From Alicyclobacillus sp. ALC3 (GTDB lineage: Bacteria > Bacillota > Bacilli > Alicyclobacillales > Alicyclobacillaceae), in NCBI RefSeq assembly GCF_028751195.1, contig NZ_CP066784.1:3844001-3908000 (forward strand): 64,000 bases of DNA, written 5' to 3'. Positions 8,376 to 17,777 of this stretch are shown here, piece by piece. The notes beneath the pieces are model-generated. The model did no database searches. It saw nothing but the letters and a program-made list of their open reading frames with translations, and was not told where the DNA came from. How positions within the stretch are numbered: position 1 is the first letter of the stretch; the number at the start of each line of letters is the position of its first letter. The position numbers and the translations under genes are program-made.

Positions 8376-9689
8376 TTGAAGTCTCTGCCGCTGAAACCTG
8401 CGCAGAAGATCGCTTTTGGCTACGCTGCCGTCGCACTGCTTGGCGGCTTTCTATTGCTGTTGCCTGTCTCCCGCACGGTGCCGGTCAGCTTCACAGACGC
8501 GGTCTTTACGTCTGCGAGCGCTTCTTATGTGACAGGCTTGTCTACCGTATCCACCGCGACGACGTGGACCCCGTTTGGTGACGTTGTCATTGCGCTGTTG
8601 ATGCAAGTTGGCGGGTCTGGCATTACGCTCGTGACAACCTTGGTGTACCTGATGCTCGGACGCAAAATCAGCATCGGACAACGGCGCTTTATGGCCGAGG
8701 ACAAAAACACGGGCGTTCATGGCATCGTGAGACTGATCAAAAGCATTCTTTACTTCAGCCTGTCCTTCGAGGGCGCCGGATTTGTGATTCTGGCGCCCTA
8801 CTTGCACTTTAGATACGGATACACGTGGCAGCGGGCTGCAGGATTTGCTGGGTTCCACGTAATCTCCGCGTTTAACAATGCTGGTTTCGACTTGTGGGGC
8901 AACAATCTGGAAGGGTTCCAGCACGACCCGCTCGTGCTCATTCTCACCAGTTTCCTCATCATCGCTGGTGGCATCGGGTTTGTCGTGCTTGTCGAACTGT
9001 ACTCTTATCGGCAGACGAGGCTACTGTCGCTTCACACGCGTGTCGTCCTTAAGGTCACAGCCTTATTGTTGATGGCAGGTACGTTGATGACCCTCTTGTT
9101 CGAGTGGAATTACAGTATGAGTCACTTGTCGTGGCCCTACAAAATTCTTAACGCGTGGTTCTCCTCAGTGACGCTGCGAACAGCCGGGTTTGACTCGGTG
9201 CCGATTGGGAACATGCGTGAAGTGACCTGGTTTATCTACACGATTTTCATGTTTATTGGTGCGTCGCCCGGGTCTACAGGCGGAGGTATCAAGACGACGA
9301 CTTTTTATATGATGGTGAAAACCACCGTAGCGACCGTGCGAAATCGGGCTGACATCATTGCACATGAACGGACGCTGCCGTGGGATTTAGCGACGAAGTC
9401 GCTTGTTATTTTCATGCTTGCCATCGGCCTCATTATGACTGGAACGCTGATCAACGCGATTGTTGAACCACACATCCAAATCATGCGCCTCATTTTTGAA
9501 GAAGTGTCCGCATTTGGTACAGTTGGCCTCTCAACGGGTATCACCGGTTCCATTGGCGACACCATGAAATGGGTTTTGATTGTTACTATGTACTTTGGAC
9601 GCATCGGCATCCTGACGTTCTTGGTCAGCTTGGCGCGTCAAAAGCCATCACACGCTCGCTACCTGCAAGAGCGAATTCTCATCGGATAA
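8376..9689 (+). CDS. ktrB: Potassium uptake channel subunit, TrkH/KtrB family
   Basis: A 437-residue membrane protein with four M1-P-M2 repeats. The selectivity-filter glycines can be seen in all four P loops: YVTGLSTV, NNAGFDLWG, LRTAGFDSVP and FGTVGLSTG. The gating-loop region GGGIKTTTFYMM is present. KtrB forms the K+ (or Na+-coupled K+) translocating dimer that sits on a KtrA ring. The TTG at 8376 is the start: AGGAGG lies seven bases upstream and no ATG fits. ktrA follows after 13 bases, so a ktrBA operon for osmotic and pH homeostasis is clear. Confidence 0.94.
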   Translation: MKSLPLKPAQKIAFGYAAVALLGGFLLLLPVSRTVPVSFTDAVFTSASASYVTGLSTVSTATTWTPFGDVVIALLMQVGGSGITLVTTLVYLMLGRKISIGQRRFMAEDKNTGVHGIVRLIKSILYFSLSFEGAGFVILAPYLHFRYGYTWQRAAGFAGFHVISAFNNAGFDLWGNNLEGFQHDPLVLILTSFLIIAGGIGFVVLVELYSYRQTRLLSLHTRVVLKVTALLLMAGTLMTLLFEWNYSMSHLSWPYKILNAWFSSVTLRTAGFDSVPIGNMREVTWFIYTIFMFIGASPGSTGGGIKTTTFYMMVKTTVATVRNRADIIAHERTLPWDLATKSLVIFMLAIGLIMTGTLINAIVEPHIQIMRLIFEEVSAFGTVGLSTGITGSIGDTMKWVLIVTMYFGRIGILTFLVSLARQKPSHARYLQERILIG

Positions 9690-9702
9690 GAGGGTATTTA
9701 AC

Positions 9703-10365
9703 ATGGCAAAACGGCCGAAAACCATCGGGATCATCGGAGCGGGTCGCTTTGGGACAGGGGCGGCGAGGGAACTCATCCGACTCGGACACGAAGTCATCGT
9801 GGTGGACCGTGATCCGGAAGCGCTTGAAGTGTTGCCGGACTCGTGTCACACAGCGATTGGGAATGCGGAGAGTAGTGAGTTTCTCGCAGAGGTAGGGTTT
9901 AAGAATGTGGATGCTGTCATTGTCGCGATTGGTGATAATGAAAGCGCATCGAATCACGCCACGATTAACTGTAAAGACTTCAATTTGTACACGGTGACGA
10001 AGGCGTTGAACACAACGCACGGCAAGATCCTCGACCGTTTGGGCGCAGACAGGATTATTTACCCTGAGTACGACTCCGGCGTGCGCTTAGCGCGATTTCT
10101 GACGCGGACCGCCATTCTTGAGATGGTTGAGCTGTACGAAGAAATCTTCATGATGGAGATGCAGGCGGGGGGGCCTATTGTCAATCACACCTTGATGGAG
10201 TTGAACCTCCCGAAGAAATACGGCGTGCAAGTGGTCATGACTCGACGAGGACGTAAGGTTCACTTTCCGATGTCGGCCAATGACAAGGTCTTTGAAGGGG
10301 ATGTGTTGGTCTGTATCGGCACATCTGAAGCGCTAACGGCACTTGCACAACGAATGGAGGATTGA
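9703..10365 (+). CDS. ktrA: Ktr regulatory subunit (RCK domain protein)
   Basis: A 220-residue cytoplasmic protein with an RCK_N Rossmann domain (GIIGAGRFG at about residues 8-16, Asp at the end of strand 2 in VVDRDPEAL) and a C-terminal RCK_C domain (about 140-220). The family forms octameric rings that bind ATP/ADP and, in the C-terminal domain, c-di-AMP, and so open or close KtrB. AGAGGG precedes the ATG. It is cotranscribed with ktrB. Confidence 0.94.
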   Translation: MAKRPKTIGIIGAGRFGTGAARELIRLGHEVIVVDRDPEALEVLPDSCHTAIGNAESSEFLAEVGFKNVDAVIVAIGDNESASNHATINCKDFNLYTVTKALNTTHGKILDRLGADRIIYPEYDSGVRLARFLTRTAILEMVELYEEIFMMEMQAGGPIVNHTLMELNLPKKYGVQVVMTRRGRKVHFPMSANDKVFEGDVLVCIGTSEALTALAQRMED

Positions 10366-10368
10366 TTC

Positions 10369-10406
10369 GGGCCCGTAGACAACCAGTTCTCCGGTTGAGC
10401 GGGCCC
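10369..10406 (+). terminator. Hairpin after ktrA
   Basis: GGGCCCG (10369-10375) pairs with CGGGCCC (10400-10406), with an inner AACC/GGTT pairing. There is only a short T stretch after it, so it may be a weak terminator or a processing/attenuation hairpin between ktrA and the antiporter gene. Confidence 0.5.
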
Positions 10407-10446
10407 TTGTGGCAGTCAGTTCGTGCACTAAAGGAGACTTGTTGAA

Positions 10447-11691
10447 TTGGTACATATGGATAGTTGGCAGCACGCGTGGACGGCCTTGGTGATCATTTTC
10501 GTTGGCGGGCTGATTGTCGGCAAGCTGTCAGAGAAGCCCCGCATTCCGGACGTGGCTGCGTATCTGGTGTACGGCATTATCATTGGACCTGCCGTATTGA
10601 ACCTGCTCAGTGAACCAAGTCAGTCAAACGTAAACCAGTTCATCCTCAATTTTGGTGCGACGCTCATACTTTTCGAGGGTGGACGAGGCGTGTCGCTGTC
10701 CGTGTTGCGGCGCGTCTGGGTCAGTATTTCACTGCTTGTGACACTTGGTGTGTTTGTGTCGACCTTCGTCGTCGGACTCGCAGTCCATCTGTTGCTTGGC
10801 ACTCCGTGGGTGTTTTCATTGTTAGTGGGTGCCGTCATCGCGTCGACTGACCCGGCGACTCTGATTCCGGTGTTCCGACGTGTCTACGTTTTGCCCATCC
10901 TGCGGCAGACTGTGGAGTCTGAATCCGCGTTCAACGATGCGACGGGTACTGTTCTCACGATGACACTGCTCGCGGCTACGACGGGCGGTTCGATTCACGT
11001 TGGCACCGCAGTCGTGACCTTTGTGAGCTCTGCAGTTCTCGGTCTTTTGATTGGCATTGTGCTTGGACTGATTGCGTTAATTCTCATTTCACGCAAGGCG
11101 TGGGGGCTGTTTCACGAGTATGGTTCGTTCGTTCTGCTGATTACAGCCATTAGTTCTTACCAATTGGCAAGCACACTTCATGCGAGCGGATTTATGGCGG
11201 CGTTCGTGGCGGGCATCGTCGCAGGCAATGCACAGACGTTCAAGTGGACGTTGGCGTCGCATACAACGGATAACATCATGCACTTTGGCAACGCGATGAC
11301 GCTGATGATGCGGATGCTGATCTTCGTTCTGCTCGGGACACAGGTCAATTTTACGGTCGTACACCAGTACCTGTGGGCGGGCCTGCTCATCGTGGCTGTT
11401 TTCATGCTGATTGCGCGACCGGCGTCCGTGCTTTCTTCCGTGTTGTTTGACAGGCGCGCGGCATGGCAGGGACGTGAGGTTACGTTTATGTGTTGGGTTC
11501 GCGAGACCGGCGTAATTCCGGCTGCCCTCTCCGGAATGCTTGTCGCCAAGGGTGTCAAGGGGGCAGACGTGATTAGTGCGATTACGTTTATGGCCATCTT
11601 GCTCACAATTTTGATCCAGGCGAGTACCACAGGGGTTGTGGCGAAGTGGTTGGGCGTGCTCGGACCGAGCCAACCGCAGGAGGAGGTCTAG
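10447..11691 (+). CDS. Na+(K+)/H+ antiporter, CPA1 family
   Basis: A 414-residue protein with about 12 membrane helices. The ion-binding signature reads ESESAFNDATGTVL: the Asn-Asp pair marks the electroneutral CPA1/NhaP group, and ASTDPATLIPVFRR is the preceding discontinuous helix motif. There is no C-terminal RCK or CNBD domain. It lies 81 bases after ktrA, so K+ uptake and Na+/H+ exchange are grouped. The TTG at 10447 has AAGGAG ten bases upstream; an ATG three codons later (10456) would put that site 19 bases away, so TTG is preferred. The transported ion is inferred from family only. Confidence 0.86.
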   Translation: MVHMDSWQHAWTALVIIFVGGLIVGKLSEKPRIPDVAAYLVYGIIIGPAVLNLLSEPSQSNVNQFILNFGATLILFEGGRGVSLSVLRRVWVSISLLVTLGVFVSTFVVGLAVHLLLGTPWVFSLLVGAVIASTDPATLIPVFRRVYVLPILRQTVESESAFNDATGTVLTMTLLAATTGGSIHVGTAVVTFVSSAVLGLLIGIVLGLIALILISRKAWGLFHEYGSFVLLITAISSYQLASTLHASGFMAAFVAGIVAGNAQTFKWTLASHTTDNIMHFGNAMTLMMRMLIFVLLGTQVNFTVVHQYLWAGLLIVAVFMLIARPASVLSSVLFDRRAAWQGREVTFMCWVRETGVIPAALSGMLVAKGVKGADVISAITFMAILLTILIQASTTGVVAKWLGVLGPSQPQEEV

Positions 11692-11730
11692 TCAAGACCG
11701 ACCTGTCAGGTCAAGGTGATGAGATGGAGT

Positions 11731-11786
11731 CAGCAAACGAGGGCTGTCCCGGGCATGACAATGCCTTTGGACAGCCCTGTTTGCTG
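11731..11786. terminator. Long hairpin between convergent genes
   Basis: Near-perfect inverted repeat: CAGCAAAC plus AGGGCTGTCC on the left (11731-11749, one bulged G) pairs with GGACAGCCCT plus GTTTGCTG on the right (11769-11786), about 18 base pairs around a 19-base loop. It lies between the antiporter gene and the convergent CBS gene and could stop transcription from both sides, though T tracts are short. Confidence 0.6.
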
Positions 11787-11808
11787 AATCGTGAACGCAT
11801 CGTGGTCT

Positions 11809-12342
11809 TCAGTCCTCTGTGTAGAGGCTGATGTCATTCGGCCCGGCCCCGCAACTTGGACACTGAGCGGGAATGCCCGAGTTGCGGGGGATCATCTCTC
11901 CGCAGTCGGTGCACTTGTAGAGTAAGTGCATGGACGCTGTGCGAGCTTCCAGGGGGTCGCGCGGGTAGCCACTCTGGGTCTTGGCCTCGTCCACAGCCCA
12001 GTGCACATGAGGCACGACTCCCCGGAAACGGTTTTGTTCGTCGACAACCATGATGGTTTGGTGCGGTACAGGAGACTGTGCGTCGTGAGCGAAGTGTTCA
12101 AGTGGTTTGCTGGGGGTACAGACCAACGCGTCTGTGCAACACGCGTCCTCGACGCGTTTTTGGTTGTCGTGCAGGTTTTCGACCAAAGCGGCCTTCGATA
12201 CGGAGCCGTGGTACTGACCGCTTCCGTCAACAACGGGCAAGATGTCCAGTGTCGACCGTCCGGCGTGGCTGGCTGCTTCTTGAATCGACATGCCCAAGTC
12301 GAGTGTGACAGGGGTTTCAATCATAATTTCGCTAGCATTCAT
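11809..12342 (-). CDS. CBS-domain protein with C-terminal zinc ribbon
   Basis: A 177-residue cytoplasmic protein. Residues 1-120 form a CBS pair (MNASEIMIETPVTL..ILPVVDGSGQYHGSV, then IMVVDEQNRFRGVV), a module that often binds adenine nucleotides. The last 40 residues hold a rubredoxin-like zinc ribbon with Cys144/Cys147 and Cys161/Cys164 (YKCTDCGE, QCPSCGA). The pairing suggests an energy- or ligand-sensing switch, but the partner is unknown. The ATG at 12342 has GGAGG upstream; the frame is open 12 codons further with no such site. Confidence 0.75.
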   Translation of the reverse strand: MNASEIMIETPVTLDLGMSIQEAASHAGRSTLDILPVVDGSGQYHGSVSKAALVENLHDNQKRVEDACCTDALVCTPSKPLEHFAHDAQSPVPHQTIMVVDEQNRFRGVVPHVHWAVDEAKTQSGYPRDPLEARTASMHLLYKCTDCGEMIPRNSGIPAQCPSCGAGPNDISLYTED

Positions 12343-12466
12343 GGCGGTTTCCTCCGTCTTCGAATTCGCAGATGGCAAGCAGCCCGATGGCGACTTTGGT
12401 GTTCGTAGTTTGTACGGGACGGGATGGGTTATACGGGTGCAGGCTGTCTGTAAGTCTTGGCTGATT

Positions 12467-12475
12467 TGGTATGAT
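12467..12475 (+). promoter_or_regulatory. Extended -10 upstream of the S9 peptidase gene
   Basis: TGG followed by TATGAT (12470-12475) makes an extended -10 element. No good -35 is found 16-18 bases upstream. The start codon is 42 bases downstream. Confidence 0.4.
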
Positions 12476-12517
12476 ACAAGGGTAAGGTACTCTGGATTTA
12501 TAAGGAGATGTCCGAAT

Positions 12518-14626
12518 TTGACGAAACGTCATGTTGCAGTAGACGACATTTTACGCTTGGAACTCGTTGCAAATCCGTCTCTGTCCCCGGACGGCGCCCA
12601 AGTGCTGTTTGAGGAAACGCACACCGATGTGGAGGCTGATGGATATACCACTCAGTTGATGATCGCGGACGTCGAAGGCAACTCAGTGCGCGCCTTGACG
12701 AGCGCTGGAAAAAGGAATCGGGGGGCTGTTTGGTCGCCGGACGGCAAATCTGTTGCATTTCTGTCCGATCGCGCCTTTGGTTTGCAGGCCTGGGTGCTCT
12801 CTATGTCAGGTGGTGAGGCCCGCCGCGTGACAAAGTTTCGGTACGGGATTTCGAACCTGGTGTGGTCGCCGGATGGCACTACTCTTTACGGTCTGACCGA
12901 AGCTCCAAGAGACGGTGAAGTCGCCGTGTTCGAGGACAACGTCACTGAGAAAGAAGCTCGTGAACAGTCGGAAAAGGAAGACAAAGATTGGGCTGACAGT
13001 CCGAAGCGTTTTGACCGTCTCTATTACAAACTCGACGGAGCGGGGCTAACGCACCACAGGTATTCGCAACTCGTCGCAGTCGACGTCGCCTCTGGCTCGT
13101 TTCGGCAGCTGACGAGAGGAAACTACGATGTCGGCAGCCCGACTGTTTCGCCGGACGGGCGCAGTGTTGCGTTTGTGTCTAATCGGCGCGAAAATCCGGA
13201 CCTGGAGTGGTGGGCAGCTGATTTGTACCGCGTTCCGGCTGCTGGAGGCGACTTGGAACTGTTGTCGAGTGAAGTTTCCGCTGGCCAACTGACGTATTCG
13301 CCAGACGGTCGCCAGCTCGCAGTACTTGGAAATGGCGACGAACAGTTTACATACTGGTCTGCCGCGCACACGCACCTGTTTCTGATCCCGTCCGACGGCG
13401 GCCCGGCTGTCAAATTAACTGCCGACTTCCCTGACACCGTGGATGACCGGGTGCTTTCGGACGTCCATGCTAGCTCGCGAGCACAGTCTCCAATCTGGTC
13501 CGCAGACGGAACAGCCATTTACGTGCTCAGCACGCGCGAAGGCGCGACAGAAGTGGTGCGTTTTGACGTAGCCGGGAAAGAGTCCCCACAGGTCGTGATC
13601 GGCGGTTCGCGCGAAGTGATTGGCTTCGCATCTGATGGCGTTACTAAGTTCGTGATCTGCTATGCGACGCCCACAACGCCTGGAATGATTGCGACTGTCG
13701 ACATCGCTGGCGTCAAACCGGCCGCGCGCGCGTTCCGCGACGTGAAGGAGCACATGACGGAAGTGCGTACGCCGTTCTTCCCGGCTACCGAGATCCGCCT
13801 TGACCGCACGAACGCGTTCCTTGCCGATGTCCAGCTCGTCGATCCGGAGCCGTTCTGGTACCAGTCGCAAGACGATTGGCAAGTCCAGGGTTGGGTGATT
13901 AAGCCGCCGCAGGCGCAAGCTGGCAAAAGGTACCCGGTGCTGCTGGAGATTCACGGTGGGCCACAGCTGAACTATGGTTATGCGATGTTCCACGAAATGC
14001 AGTGGATTGCGGCCCAGGGATATGCGGTCGTGTTCGTCAATCCGCGCGGCGGCACGAGTTACGGTCAGGAGTTTGTAAACGGCGTGCGCAATCACTACGG
14101 CGAGGGCGACGCAGCCGATGTCATGAACGGGCTCGAAGCTGCAATTTCGAAGTTTGACTTCCTTGACGGCACCAAGGTGGCGGTGACAGGCGGAAGCTAC
14201 GGTGGCTTTATGACGAACTGGCTGGTAGGCCACGAAGACCGCTTCTTTGCCGCTGTGTCGCAGCGGTCCATCAGCAACTGGTTCTCATTTTACGGAGCGT
14301 CTGACTGCGGTCCGCTGTTTGTCGAGTCGCAGTTGGGCGGCGACATCTTTACGAATGCCGAAGCATTGTGGCAGATGTCTCCGCTGAAGTACGCGCAAAA
14401 CGTGAAGACACCGCTGCTGTTGATCCACTCGGAAAACGACCTGCGTTGTCCGATGGAACAATCCGAGCAGTTCTACACAGCAATTAAGCGCAACGGCAGC
14501 GAAGTAGAGCTGTTGCGGGTGCCAAACGCCAGTCACGGGTTGTCCCGAGACGGCAAGCCGAAGTTGCGTTTGGCCCGTCTGAACGCCATCTTTGACTACA
14601 TTCACGCGCGCCTGCCGCGCGCTTAG
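12518..14626 (+). CDS. S9 family serine peptidase (acylaminoacyl-peptidase-like)
   Basis: A 702-residue protein with an N-terminal seven-bladed beta-propeller of the TolB/WD40-like kind (repeated SPDG motifs at about 23, 73, 117, 210, 261) and a C-terminal alpha/beta-hydrolase domain. The triad is Ser560 (VTGGSYGGFMTNW), Asp641 (IHSENDLRCP) and His673 (NASHGLSRDG). These enzymes cut short peptides, often releasing blocked or N-terminal residues, in the cytoplasm. No signal peptide. The TTG at 12518 is chosen because AAGGAGAT lies seven bases upstream; the ATG at 12508 is in another frame. The frame is open upstream but runs antisense to the CBS gene. Confidence 0.9.
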   Translation: MTKRHVAVDDILRLELVANPSLSPDGAQVLFEETHTDVEADGYTTQLMIADVEGNSVRALTSAGKRNRGAVWSPDGKSVAFLSDRAFGLQAWVLSMSGGEARRVTKFRYGISNLVWSPDGTTLYGLTEAPRDGEVAVFEDNVTEKEAREQSEKEDKDWADSPKRFDRLYYKLDGAGLTHHRYSQLVAVDVASGSFRQLTRGNYDVGSPTVSPDGRSVAFVSNRRENPDLEWWAADLYRVPAAGGDLELLSSEVSAGQLTYSPDGRQLAVLGNGDEQFTYWSAAHTHLFLIPSDGGPAVKLTADFPDTVDDRVLSDVHASSRAQSPIWSADGTAIYVLSTREGATEVVRFDVAGKESPQVVIGGSREVIGFASDGVTKFVICYATPTTPGMIATVDIAGVKPAARAFRDVKEHMTEVRTPFFPATEIRLDRTNAFLADVQLVDPEPFWYQSQDDWQVQGWVIKPPQAQAGKRYPVLLEIHGGPQLNYGYAMFHEMQWIAAQGYAVVFVNPRGGTSYGQEFVNGVRNHYGEGDAADVMNGLEAAISKFDFLDGTKVAVTGGSYGGFMTNWLVGHEDRFFAAVSQRSISNWFSFYGASDCGPLFVESQLGGDIFTNAEALWQMSPLKYAQNVKTPLLLIHSENDLRCPMEQSEQFYTAIKRNGSEVELLRVPNASHGLSRDGKPKLRLARLNAIFDYIHARLPRA

Positions 14627-14657
14627 GAGACCTTGTGTGTGGTACTGAAACTGGTGC

Positions 14658-14684
14658 GGGGAAAGCAGCGGAGGCTGTTTCCCC
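14658..14684 (+). terminator. Hairpin after the S9 peptidase gene
   Basis: GGGGAAA (14658-14664) pairs with TTTCCCC (14678-14684), with inner CAGC/GCTG pairing. The T tract is missing, so termination strength is uncertain. Confidence 0.45.
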
Positions 14685-14753
14685 CAATCAGGTAGGTGTG
14701 AGCGTGCTGTGTCGTGGTGCGCATGAAGTACAGAGCGGAATGGAGGAGAGCAA

Positions 14754-15761
14754 ATGGAGGTCCGAAAGCTCGGACGTACGGGACTGAAGGTATCGGCTCT
14801 TTGCCTTGGAACGATGACGTTTTCGAATCAGGCTGACGAAGCCACCTCGTTCGCGATTCTTGACAAGGCTTTTGACGCAGGTGTGTTCTTTATCGACACA
14901 GCAGATGTCTACCCGCTTGGGGGAACGTACGAGACGTTTGGCAACACGGAGGCGATTATCGGCAAGTGGCTCAAAGGTCGCCGCAACAAGGTGGTTCTCG
15001 CGACCAAGTGTTTTGGTCAGTCGAGTGCCTTCCCAAACGACGTTGGACTCAGTCGAGGACACATCATGGACGCTGTTGACGCGAGCCTGCAGCGGCTGCA
15101 AACCGACTATATCGACCTGTATCAGGCCCACCGCTTCGACTCATCGACGCCGGTGGAAGAAACCATGCGGGCCTGGGACGACCTTGTGTCGTCTGGCAAG
15201 GTACGCTACATCGGCGTATCAAATTGGCGCGCCTGGCAAATTGAAAAAGCTCTTGGCGTATCGCTCGCAGAACACTACGTTCGGATCGCCAGTGTACAGC
15301 CTCGGTACAACCTGTTGTTCCGGATGATCGAAGATGAACTCGTACCGATGTGTCTTGACGAGGGTGTCGGCATCATGTCCTACAACCCACTCGCGGGCGG
15401 AATGCTGACCGGTCGCTATCAACCTGGAGACAAACCGCAGGCCGGCACAAGGTTTACTCTGGGCGGACTCGGGGTCGGTGCCGGGTCCATGTACCAGGAG
15501 CGGTACTGGCAAGATGCGACGTTTGCTGCAGTGGAGGAATACCGTGACTTCTGTGAATCCCGGGGCCTGAACATGGCGACGACCGCTGTGCGCTGGGTGA
15601 CGCAGCAACCTGGCATCACCAGCGCGATCATCGGCGCCAGCCGCCCTGAGCAGCTCGATGCATCCTTAGCTGCAGCGAATGCAGAGCCAATTGGTGAAGA
15701 GGACCTTGCGGCCCTCGATCAGTTATGGTGGTCCTTACCGCGTCGCAAGGAAGCGCGCTAG
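14754..15761 (+). CDS. Aldo-keto reductase
   Basis: A 335-residue TIM-barrel oxidoreductase. The AKR tetrad is visible: Asp in FFIDTADVYP, Tyr in the same stretch, Lys in VVLATKCFG and His in LYQAHRFD. The C-terminal NADP-binding segment ITSAIIGASRPEQLD is typical of the YajO/Tas-like group, which reduces aldehydes and ketones with NADPH. Substrate unknown. A GGAGGAGAG ribosome binding site precedes the ATG. It is followed by a thioesterase and an acyl-CoA dehydrogenase on the same strand, but the 99-base gap leaves cotranscription open. Confidence 0.88.
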   Translation: MEVRKLGRTGLKVSALCLGTMTFSNQADEATSFAILDKAFDAGVFFIDTADVYPLGGTYETFGNTEAIIGKWLKGRRNKVVLATKCFGQSSAFPNDVGLSRGHIMDAVDASLQRLQTDYIDLYQAHRFDSSTPVEETMRAWDDLVSSGKVRYIGVSNWRAWQIEKALGVSLAEHYVRIASVQPRYNLLFRMIEDELVPMCLDEGVGIMSYNPLAGGMLTGRYQPGDKPQAGTRFTLGGLGVGAGSMYQERYWQDATFAAVEEYRDFCESRGLNMATTAVRWVTQQPGITSAIIGASRPEQLDASLAAANAEPIGEEDLAALDQLWWSLPRRKEAR

Positions 15762-15860
15762 GGCACGAGCGGGGACAACCGCTTGGGTTGACGGCTTCGT
15801 CTCACGCGTCCACCCAGGCGGATCCCGTCAAGTCAGCTGTTGAAGGAGTGTGGGAGCGCG

Positions 15861-16253
15861 GTGGACTTATCGACAAAGGGAACGTTGCTGGAGGCACTCG
15901 GCATTGACATCGTGGAATTGACGGCAGACCGCGTTGTCGCGACGATGCCTGTAGGACCTGCCACACGCCAGCCGTACGGAATCCTCCACGGCGGCGCATC
16001 GGTCGCGCTCGCCGAGACTGTGGCGAGCTTCGGCGCCGCGGCCAACGTAGATTCGCAGAAGTACGCGCCGGTTGGACTCGAGATCAACGCAAATCACATT
16101 CGCTCCAAACGAGATGGCGTGGTGACGGCGGTGGCTACGCCTCTGCACAGAGGCCGAACGACCATGGTCTGGCAGATTGAGATTAAGGACGAGGCGGAGC
16201 GCCTCATCTGTGTCTCTCGTTGCACAATGGCAGTGGTTCCACGCGTAGAGTAA
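15861..16253 (+). CDS. PaaI-type hotdog thioesterase
   Basis: A 130-residue single hotdog domain. [21 protein letters not shown] holds the HGG motif and the catalytic acidic residue of the PaaI/YdiI-type acyl-CoA thioesterases, and the central helix follows it. These proteins hydrolyse acyl- or aryl-CoA as tetramers. The GTG at 15861 is taken as the start: AAGGAG is 12 bases upstream and GGGAG is 4 bases upstream, neither ideal, so the TTG at 15840 is not excluded, though it overlaps the first of these sites. Next to an acyl-CoA dehydrogenase, so a role in fatty acyl-CoA turnover fits. Confidence 0.82.
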   Translation: MDLSTKGTLLEALGIDIVELTADRVVATMPVGPATRQPYGILHGGASVALAETVASFGAAANVDSQKYAPVGLEINANHIRSKRDGVVTAVATPLHRGRTTMVWQIEIKDEAERLICVSRCTMAVVPRVE

Positions 16254-16284
16254 GCCCGGGCACATGAGCAGGAGGCGGACGACG

Positions 16285-17487
16285 ATGGAATTCGATTACT
16301 CGGACAAGGTGCAAAAGCTTCGTAACCAGTTGATGGAGTTCATGGACGAGGTCGTCTATCCGGGCGAAGCGGAATACCACCGCTACATTCGGGAGGCGGA
16401 AAACCGTTGGACAATTCCACCTATCATGGAAGAGATGAAGGCGAAGGCGAAGGCCGCTGGTCTCTGGAATCTGTTTCTGCCCGAGAGTGAGTACGGGGCT
16501 GGACTCACCAACCTGGAGTACGCACCGCTCTGCGAAATCATGGGGCGCTCTTCGATTGCGCCGGAAGTGTTCAACTGCAATGCGCCAGACACAGGCAATA
16601 TGGAAGTGTTGGTCCGCTACGGCAGTGAGGAGCAGAAGGAGCAGTGGCTGAAGCCGCTCCTGAATGGAGAAATCCGCTCTGCCTTCTCGATGACCGAGCC
16701 GCAAGTGGCGTCGTCGGACGCGACGAATATCGAAGCTCGGATTGAGCGCGACGGGGACGAGTACGTCATCACCGGTCGCAAGTGGTGGTCTTCTGGAGCG
16801 GGTGACCCGCGCTGTCAAGTCGCTATTGTCATGGGCAAGACGGACCCGACTGCAGAGCGACACGTGCAGCAGTCGATGGTCCTGGTGCCGCTCGATTCGC
16901 CAGGGGTTCACATCGAGCGCCAGGTTCCTGTCTTTGGCTACGACGAAGCGCCACACGGGCACGGTGAAATTTTCTACGATCACGTCCGCGTCCCGGTCAC
17001 CAACATCCTGTGGGGTGAAGGGAAAGGGTTTGCCATTGCGCAAGGGCGCCTTGGACCCGGGCGCATCCACCATTGCATGCGCCTCATCGGCGCGGCGGAG
17101 CGGGCGCTAGGGTTGATGGTGACGCGCGCGAAGGACCGAGTCGCCTTTGGCAAGCCGTTGGCAGACCAGGGCGTTGTGCGCGAGTGGATCGCGGATTCGC
17201 GCATCGAGATTGAACAGGCCCGGCTGCTCACTTTGAAAGCCGCGTACATGATGGACACGGTGGGCAACAAAGTCGCGCGCAAAGAGATCGCGATGATTAA
17301 AGTGGTGGCGCCAAACATGGCGTTGCGCGTGATTGACCGCGCGATTCAGGTGCACGGTGGTGCTGGGGTGAGCGACGACTTCCCGCTCGCCGCGATGTGG
17401 GCCGCGGCGCGCACACTGCGTCTGGCGGATGGTCCGGACGAGGTGCACCGCCGCGACGTGGCGCGACTGGAACTACGCGGGCTGTAA
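16285..17487 (+). CDS. Acyl-CoA dehydrogenase
   Basis: A 400-residue FAD enzyme that forms the alpha-beta double bond of acyl-CoA. Seen: [16 protein letters not shown] (flavin-contacting ACAD signature), [14 protein letters not shown], and the C-terminal helix bundle with [15 protein letters not shown]. The sequence most resembles the ACAD10/ACAD11-like group. The ATG at 16285 has AGGAGG nine bases upstream; the ATG at 16264 lies before that site. It begins 31 bases after the thioesterase, so the two are probably cotranscribed. The electron acceptor would be an ETF encoded elsewhere. Confidence 0.9.
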   Translation: MEFDYSDKVQKLRNQLMEFMDEVVYPGEAEYHRYIREAENRWTIPPIMEEMKAKAKAAGLWNLFLPESEYGAGLTNLEYAPLCEIMGRSSIAPEVFNCNAPDTGNMEVLVRYGSEEQKEQWLKPLLNGEIRSAFSMTEPQVASSDATNIEARIERDGDEYVITGRKWWSSGAGDPRCQVAIVMGKTDPTAERHVQQSMVLVPLDSPGVHIERQVPVFGYDEAPHGHGEIFYDHVRVPVTNILWGEGKGFAIAQGRLGPGRIHHCMRLIGAAERALGLMVTRAKDRVAFGKPLADQGVVREWIADSRIEIEQARLLTLKAAYMMDTVGNKVARKEIAMIKVVAPNMALRVIDRAIQVHGGAGVSDDFPLAAMWAAARTLRLADGPDEVHRRDVARLELRGL

Positions 17488-17650
17488 GGTTTTCGGGCCG
17501 CCAGCGGCGGGCAGTGTGGCGTGGCGTGGGTGCCACGGGTGCCACGGCGTGGGCGCAACAACGCCCAAAATGTACGTTAAAGTCGCGAAGGTGACATAAC
17601 GATGGACTCTAATGAGCATAATTTTCGCTATTTCGCGAGATGCCCCCAAA

Positions 17651-17714
17651 AAACGGGCTTTTGACGAGGCGAGCGAACAAAAGTTTCGCTATCGCCGCCG
17701 CAAAACGCCCGTTT
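17651..17714. repeat. 64-base two-tier inverted repeat (structured element)
   Basis: Outer stem: AAACGGGC plus TTTTG (17651-17663) with CAAAA, one bulged C, then GCCCGTTT (17701-17714). Inner stem: GGCGA plus GCGAAC (17668-17678) with GTTTCGC (17683-17689) and TCGCC (17692-17696). The loop is AAAA. No T run follows, so it is not a simple terminator. It could be a folded RNA, a nucleoid or repressor site, or a dispersed palindromic repeat. Confidence 0.6.
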
Positions 17715-17745
17715 CGCGATATAACGCTCACTTTGATCACATGCC

Positions 17746-17777
17746 GTGGGCCAGGTGGGCCAGGTGGGCCAGGTGGG
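17746..17777. repeat. 9-base tandem repeat, 3.6 copies
   Basis: The unit GTGGGCCAG is repeated exactly at 17746, 17755 and 17764 with a partial copy to 17777. It is in phase with three codons, so both strands show short Trp-rich open frames that are not genes. Confidence 0.85.

Noticed and set aside
13415..14233. 272-codon minus-strand open frame
   Set aside because: It lies wholly inside the S9 peptidase catalytic region and follows its codon structure.
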